Shown here one piece after another: positions 59,060-64,000 of a stretch of DNA of 64,000 nucleotides. Source of the DNA: Daucus carota subsp. sativus (taxonomy: Eukaryota > Streptophyta > Magnoliopsida > Apiales > Apiaceae); NCBI RefSeq assembly GCF_001625215.2, contig NC_030384.2, forward strand, positions 41,822,390 through 41,886,389, written 5' to 3'. Every line of letters begins with the position of its first letter. The first letter of the stretch is position 1. Below the pieces are notes generated by a model that saw only the letters and a list, made by a program, of their open reading frames with translations, was not told where the DNA came from and made no database searches. The translations under genes were made by a program, and so were the position numbers.

Positions 59060-59955
59060 GTTCTATCCGCTAGATTTTCCTCTTCTATATTTCAAATCAT
59101 TAATTTAGTCAAAATATCTTTAGTTTATCAATTATCATTACACTTATTTAATAGTATTGAGTATAATTATATGAAATTTATAGTATTGAGTATAATTATA
59201 TAAAATAAATAAAATAGCTTACAATTATATCACACGAATATTTGAAAAAATATTTTTGTATATAAAAATAAAATACAAATAATAAATTATGGTGTAGCTA
59301 ATATTAAAAATATTACTCCCATGATCTCGGATTATTACTCCCCATATTTAATTTATCTCTATTAATAATGGAATTAATTTTTATTAAATAAAATTATCAT
59401 AACAAAATATATTATTCATATATTTTCATACTTTTGAGCTGATTTTTGAAGTTTAATTAATTTATTAAACAAATGTTCGTAAGTTTAAAATTTGCGTTAA
59501 TTATTTAATTAGTCGCTGAAGTGGACTTAATGTATGAAACTGGTCACTGGACTCAAAACGGTATCAAATAAGTACCTTGAAATATGTGTTCAAGCAATAA
59601 AAATATTATTTATGAGTTTTGCACATCATTTTTAAATGTTAACTCAACCAACTAAAAGATTATGACTTCTAGTATTTATTATAATATATTTAGATATTTA
59701 GATTTTATCAAGTTTATTTTAAATATAGTTTTTATTATATAGTTATTTTTTATATTATAATTTAAAAAAATAATAAATAAATTTGATAAAATCTAAATAT
59801 ATTATCATAATTACTAGAAGTCATAACTTTTTATTTGGTTACGGTAACATAAGAATAATATGTAAAATTTTACAAATAATATTTTTACTGCTTCAACTCA
59901 TATTTCGAGGTACCTGTCTGATGACTTTATTGAATACCGTTTTCAATTCAGTGAC
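59060..59955. other. AT-rich intergenic DNA upstream of the PPR gene
   Basis: No gene is seen. A pair of inverted AT-rich stretches around 59690-59830 (TATTTAGATTTTATCA against TGATAAAATCTAAATA) may belong to an unclassified MITE. Confidence 0.45.
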
Positions 59956-59958
59956 TAA

Positions 59959-60287
59959 GAGCAAACCCAATGCTATTTTGCTCCAACGGTGTTCCCTATT
60001 TGATTCCCTATATTTTAAATCTATATATACAACTCAAGGAGAGAGAAAGATTGCACTAATAAATAACAGAAAAATAAGAGGAAATATGAGCTGCTGATGA
60101 CATTGGAGCATATAAGAGCATATAGGGGGTTGCTTTTCCATCCCTCAAATAAGGGGTTAAACTTTCTCTCACCTAAAATTAATAGGGGATAGGGAGTTGC
60201 GTTGGAGGAGCTCTTTTTGTTCTCAATCTTCAAATCTTGTCCATGCAGATCAAATATAGGTAAGGAATGGGTGCATTAGAGTTGCTC
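59959..60287. mobile_element. Tourist-like MITE, relative of 13067-13279 in reverse orientation
   Basis: The ends GAGCAAACCCAATGC and GTGCATTAGAGTTGCTC are inverted, and TAA flanks both sides (59956-59958 and 60288-60290). Internal blocks match the other copy on the opposite strand, such as GTTGCGTTGGAGGAGCTC and CTTGTCCATGCAGATCAAAT. No coding frame. Confidence 0.8.
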
Positions 60288-60752
60288 TAATACATTAAAC
60301 TCACAACCAACTAAATAATTAACCTTTTAAAATTTTATGAATGGCAGGGATTAAAATCAAGCCAAGCCCCCTCTCCCGGCTGCTGAGGTTACAATTTACA
60401 TCAAATGAGATCATATATGTACTTAGCAAAAACAAGAAAAGAAAAGGAGATGTAAACAAAATTCCTACAAAATCCAACAACTACAGATCTACAATCAGGG
60501 AAGTGAATAAAAATTATATATCCTGAATTATTTTGAAAATATTGTACTGACAAATTTGGACAATACAGTCTATACGTAATAGAGTAAATTAGATGCAAGC
60601 ATATAGATACAAATACTCACTGCCTGCTCAGACTTACTCAGCTTCTCTCTCTCCCTCTCCCTCTCTCTGGGGAAAATACTGTAGTTCAAGTAGATAATTA
60701 ATTGACAATCACTGCTCTACACATAAATTTAAACACAGTTGCTCGCCGTATA

Positions 60753-63652
60753 ATGGCTATCCAACGGCGGCGACGGAGCTATCACACTCGATTCCGTCTA
60801 TTGATTCCGGCAATTGCTCTAATCTCCGGCCTTATCCTCCTCTCCGTCTTGCTCTTCTTCTCTTTTCTCGCTCCTTCTCCCTCACACAATCGCCATCTTC
60901 ACCGCTCATTGGTACCGACACATATCTAACTATTTAACTTTACATTTGTCTCTGTTGTTACTCTACTTACTCCACTGTTTCATTTGATTTGATTAGATAG
61001 ATACTCGCGGCGATGTGGATGCTCGTAAACTTGTCGAGTTTCGTGTTCCGGTTAGGGCTTATGTACTCTCTGTGTGTTGTGTGCTTGTATTGTTGTAATT
61101 GTGTTGGTTTAATTATATTCTGATTTTGCGCTTAATGCGATCAGGATTATGTCAATGTATCTGGTCGTAATATCTGGAGATCGAAGATGTCTGAATTCTA
61201 CTACGGTTGCAGTACCGCGAGTGACAAGTTTGCGAGTCAGTGTTTGTTATATTTGTTAGGTTGTATTGATTTGTTATTTAGGTAAGATTGTTGATATTTA
61301 TTGGTTTGCTTGAATTACAGAGGCTGACGTTGTCACGAGGACTAATAGGTACTTGTTGATTGCAACTAGTGGTGGTTTAAATCAACAAAGAACAGGGGTA
61401 TTTTCGCTCACTTTGATTATTACATTAGTGTCATATTTGATAAACTAGCTAATTGAGTCGAATATCACATGTTTAATCTTAGCTGGTTAGCTTGAAAAGG
61501 ATTTGAGTTTGTGCAAGATTCAGCCGAATTTGATGTAATTTATTAGAGATTGTTTGCTAGAACTCATTTGATTTCGAGGCCAGCTTTTTTAATACTTATT
61601 TTAGAAATGTCACTTGCATCTCCTGTCTTAATCAAGTTGGTGTGCTTAATCTCAATTGTATAGTTTTGTCTATATGTTGTTTGTCAAAGGTACTCATCAA
61701 AATCTTTTTGTATTTTAAACTTTTCCAATAAGTTATACGACTCGTATCATCTCCAGTTAGTTCATGTATATGGATAATTTAATCTCAAGAGTTCAAGTAT
61801 TGGATGTTCTAAATCTTTTATGTGTGCTCAAATTTTTTTTATAAGATAACTAAGTTCCTTATTAGTAATATAAATTACATACCCCTCTATTAGTGGTTTT
61901 AGTCAGTTCAATATATCATAACAATATAAGCAGCAACTAGCAGACTTATTAACCTAATTAGGTGCCTCCTTAATAGTTAATTCATATGGCGACCGGAGTT
62001 ATTTGAAGATGTGAAACAATGAATCCCTCAGGCCTAGATAGGCTAGGTTGTAAAGTTCACAGGCTGCAGGACTGATAAATTGTCAAATCTTTAATTTCAT
62101 ACATAAGTCCTGTGGGGTTTAAAACCATAATGACAGAGTAAGATTATATCTAGCATTTAGAAAGGAAGTATGATGTTTTGTTGATAATTTGACTTCGAAA
62201 TTCATAGATGAGTATTAGGTGGCCAAATTATCTGGTTTAGATATATGTACTGTAGTCTTTACATTTTTGCTTCTCTACTTGATAGGTTATTGATTCAGGA
62301 CAGGAATTAACCGCAGAGAATTAGATAAATCTTGGGTGAATTAACCGCAGAGAATTCACTACCCCGAGGGTTTCCCAACCGCATAACAGAGAAAAACCTA
62401 TGGATTGCAACCCATAAAGAGAGCCAATTCAAGATTTAACGATGTTTTCAATTATCAAGTCTCATTCAATACGTGTGGATTACAATGCTTATATAGTGAA
62501 TAGAAGCCTTAACAAAATATTCAAATGGACCAAGGCCTGTAACAATTGGGAAAAAATAACCGACACGACTAATAAACTACTAGATCTAGATAAAACATAT
62601 AAACAAATAATTTAATACTCTCTAAACTGTATACATATAGACTAACTAATAACTTCCTCATCACTTATCATCATTAACATTTTTTGAATATGTTGGCACT
62701 TGGCAAGCTAGTCATTAATTATCGGTTAAATTCTTGATACTTCTTTTGCCAGATTACAGATGCTGTTGTTGCTGCTCGCATATTAAATGCTACTCTTGTT
62801 GTTCCAACACTGGACCAGAAGTCGTTCTGGAAGGATTCAAGGTCAGTCTGGAGTATTCATTGCACTTGCATTTGTGATAGTTTTTTTTTTTTTTTCTTTT
62901 GCTCTAGTTAAAATAAAGAAATTTTTATCTAAGTGTACAAGTGTTGATAATAAAAGAGACTCTTCTTTATGTGCAGTAATTTTTCGCAGATTTTCAATGT
63001 AGATCGGTTTATTTCGCATCTAGCTAAAGATGTTAAAATCATAAGAGAACTTCCAAAAAGGCGAGGCAGGACGTGGGCTCCATATACCATGCGTGTCCCT
63101 AGAAAGTGTAGTGATAGATGCTACATAAGTCGTGTTCTACCCAATATATTAAAAAAGCGGGTAAGATATTCGATTCCTGAAATAATGAAATTCATTATAA
63201 AGCATGGGAATCTTGATTGATTTTGTTTAAGCCTTCAGTTTCAGTTAGTTCTCCAGATTTTACAAATCATTGTTTACCCTCTGAATTTCTGCTGTGTCAT
63301 ACTGAACAATAGATCGACACTCCTTGTTTGTCTGAGATATTCATTTGGAAAGGTTTTAAAAATATTAAACAAAGATGAAAGTTTCAGCTGGCCATAATTC
63401 CACCCTACCGCTGTTCTATTGATCTAATTTTTTTCATTCTGATGTAATATAATTGCCGTTCTTGTGACAGGCTGTCCGGCTCACCAAGTTTGACTACAGA
63501 CTAGCAAATAAGTTGGACAGTGATTTACAGAAGCTTAGATGCAGAGTAAACTATCATGCCTTACACTTTACAGATCCTATTATTGAAATGGGTAAACAGT
63601 TGGTTAATCGAATGAGGATGAAGGGCAAGCATTACATTGCCTTACACCTGAG
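60753..63652 (+). CDS. O-fucosyltransferase family protein, 5' part (7 exons seen, continues past the window)
   Basis: Exons seen: 60753-60911, 60997-61050, 61145-61235, 61321-61397, 62753-62841, 62977-63160, 63471-63652, all in phase and with GT-AG borders. The last exon ends at a GT donor and the next exon is not in the window. The protein is a type II Golgi membrane protein by sequence: an R-rich start (MAIQRRRRSYHTRFR) then a hydrophobic anchor at about 16-40. The family signature follows: RYLLIATSGGLNQQRTGITD, then AARILNATLVVPTLDQKSFW, FNVDRFI, RRGRTWAPYT and FTDPIIEMGKQLV. Plant members act on cell-wall or glycoprotein acceptors; which one is unknown. The upstream TTG at 60702 is not used as start. 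The fourth intron is long (1.36 kb) and carries an insertion-like block. Confidence 0.9.
62285..62690. other. Unclassified insertion-like block in an intron of the O-fucosyltransferase gene
   Basis: The phrase GAATTAACCGCAGAGAATT occurs twice within 50 bp, followed by a more GC-rich stretch (ACCCCGAGGGTTTCCCAACC) unlike the rest of the intron. It looks like part of a repeat element, but no ends, inverted repeats or coding frame were identified. Confidence 0.35.
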
Positions 63653-64000
63653 GTACTTTGGATAATGTCTCTACCAGTAATTTCAGATCTTGACTTTTTA
63701 CCTGTGAGCTTAATCTATGATCAGTTTTAACTATAGTAAAACTGCTGGTTCAATAAGCGATATTCCAAATGTTGTTTTAATATTAATCGGACTCTTTGAA
63801 AGTTGCTTATGAGAATCAATAGTTGTTGCTTTCTAGAACATCAAAACCAATCATATCAAACGAAGCCTGGGTTTACACTTGTACCTATGCTGCTGGATTA
63901 ATAATGTAAGGTATGTAATAAAAAATGCAAAGAAGTCATGACAAGTTGATGAACTGACCAAAAATGGATTTTGATGAGAATATAACTATCTTTCCTAATA

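Noticed and set aside
1-64000. LTR retrotransposons or virus-derived elements
   Set aside because: I found no LTR pair, primer-binding site, or gag/pol-like frame other than the LINE RNase H fragment.

Overview
The window is nuclear DNA of a flowering plant, most likely a eudicot. Genes have many short GT-AG introns, intergenic DNA is AT-rich, and the proteins are recognisable plant families: B2-type cyclin, starch branching enzyme I, CRP1-like PPR protein, peroxisomal acyl-activating enzyme, plant O-fucosyltransferase. Short plant DNA transposons (Stowaway, Tourist, hAT, Mutator-type MITEs, a Helitron) lie between and inside genes. The species cannot be fixed from the sequence alone.

Layout: 1-4540 is transposon-rich and gene-free. 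4541-7915 (-) is a conserved plant gene of unknown function. 8.2-12.1 kb holds MITEs and two nested hAT-like elements. 12.1-27.9 kb is the most striking part: an intact YIP1-family gene, then three tandem, apparently intact cyclin B2 genes, with a truncated YIP1 copy after the first and after the second cyclin. Junctions fit a head-to-tail tandem duplication that joined the 3' end of a cyclin gene to codon 13 of YIP1, then a second round. The first two truncated-or-whole YIP1 copies share about 700 bp with no difference I can find, which suggests gene conversion.

30.8-36.7 kb (+) is a double-BTB/BACK/F5-8C protein of the At2g30600 type. 37.2-37.6 kb (-) is a decayed SmD3-like fragment. 38.1-44.4 kb (+) is starch branching enzyme I in 14 exons. 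44.9-46.8 kb is a large palindromic repeat with another inverted-repeat element inside it. 48.2-51.3 and 52.7-54.8 kb (+) are tandem peroxisomal acyl-activating enzymes ending in SKL and SRL. 55.8-59.0 kb (-) is a CRP1-like PPR gene with a GC-AG intron. 60.75 kb to the window end (+) is the 5' part of an O-fucosyltransferase family gene.

The genes do not form one pathway. They are ordinary neighbouring loci, and two of them have been expanded by local duplication. Exon borders come from reading splice sites and checking that every joined exon set stays in frame. No transcript evidence was available.
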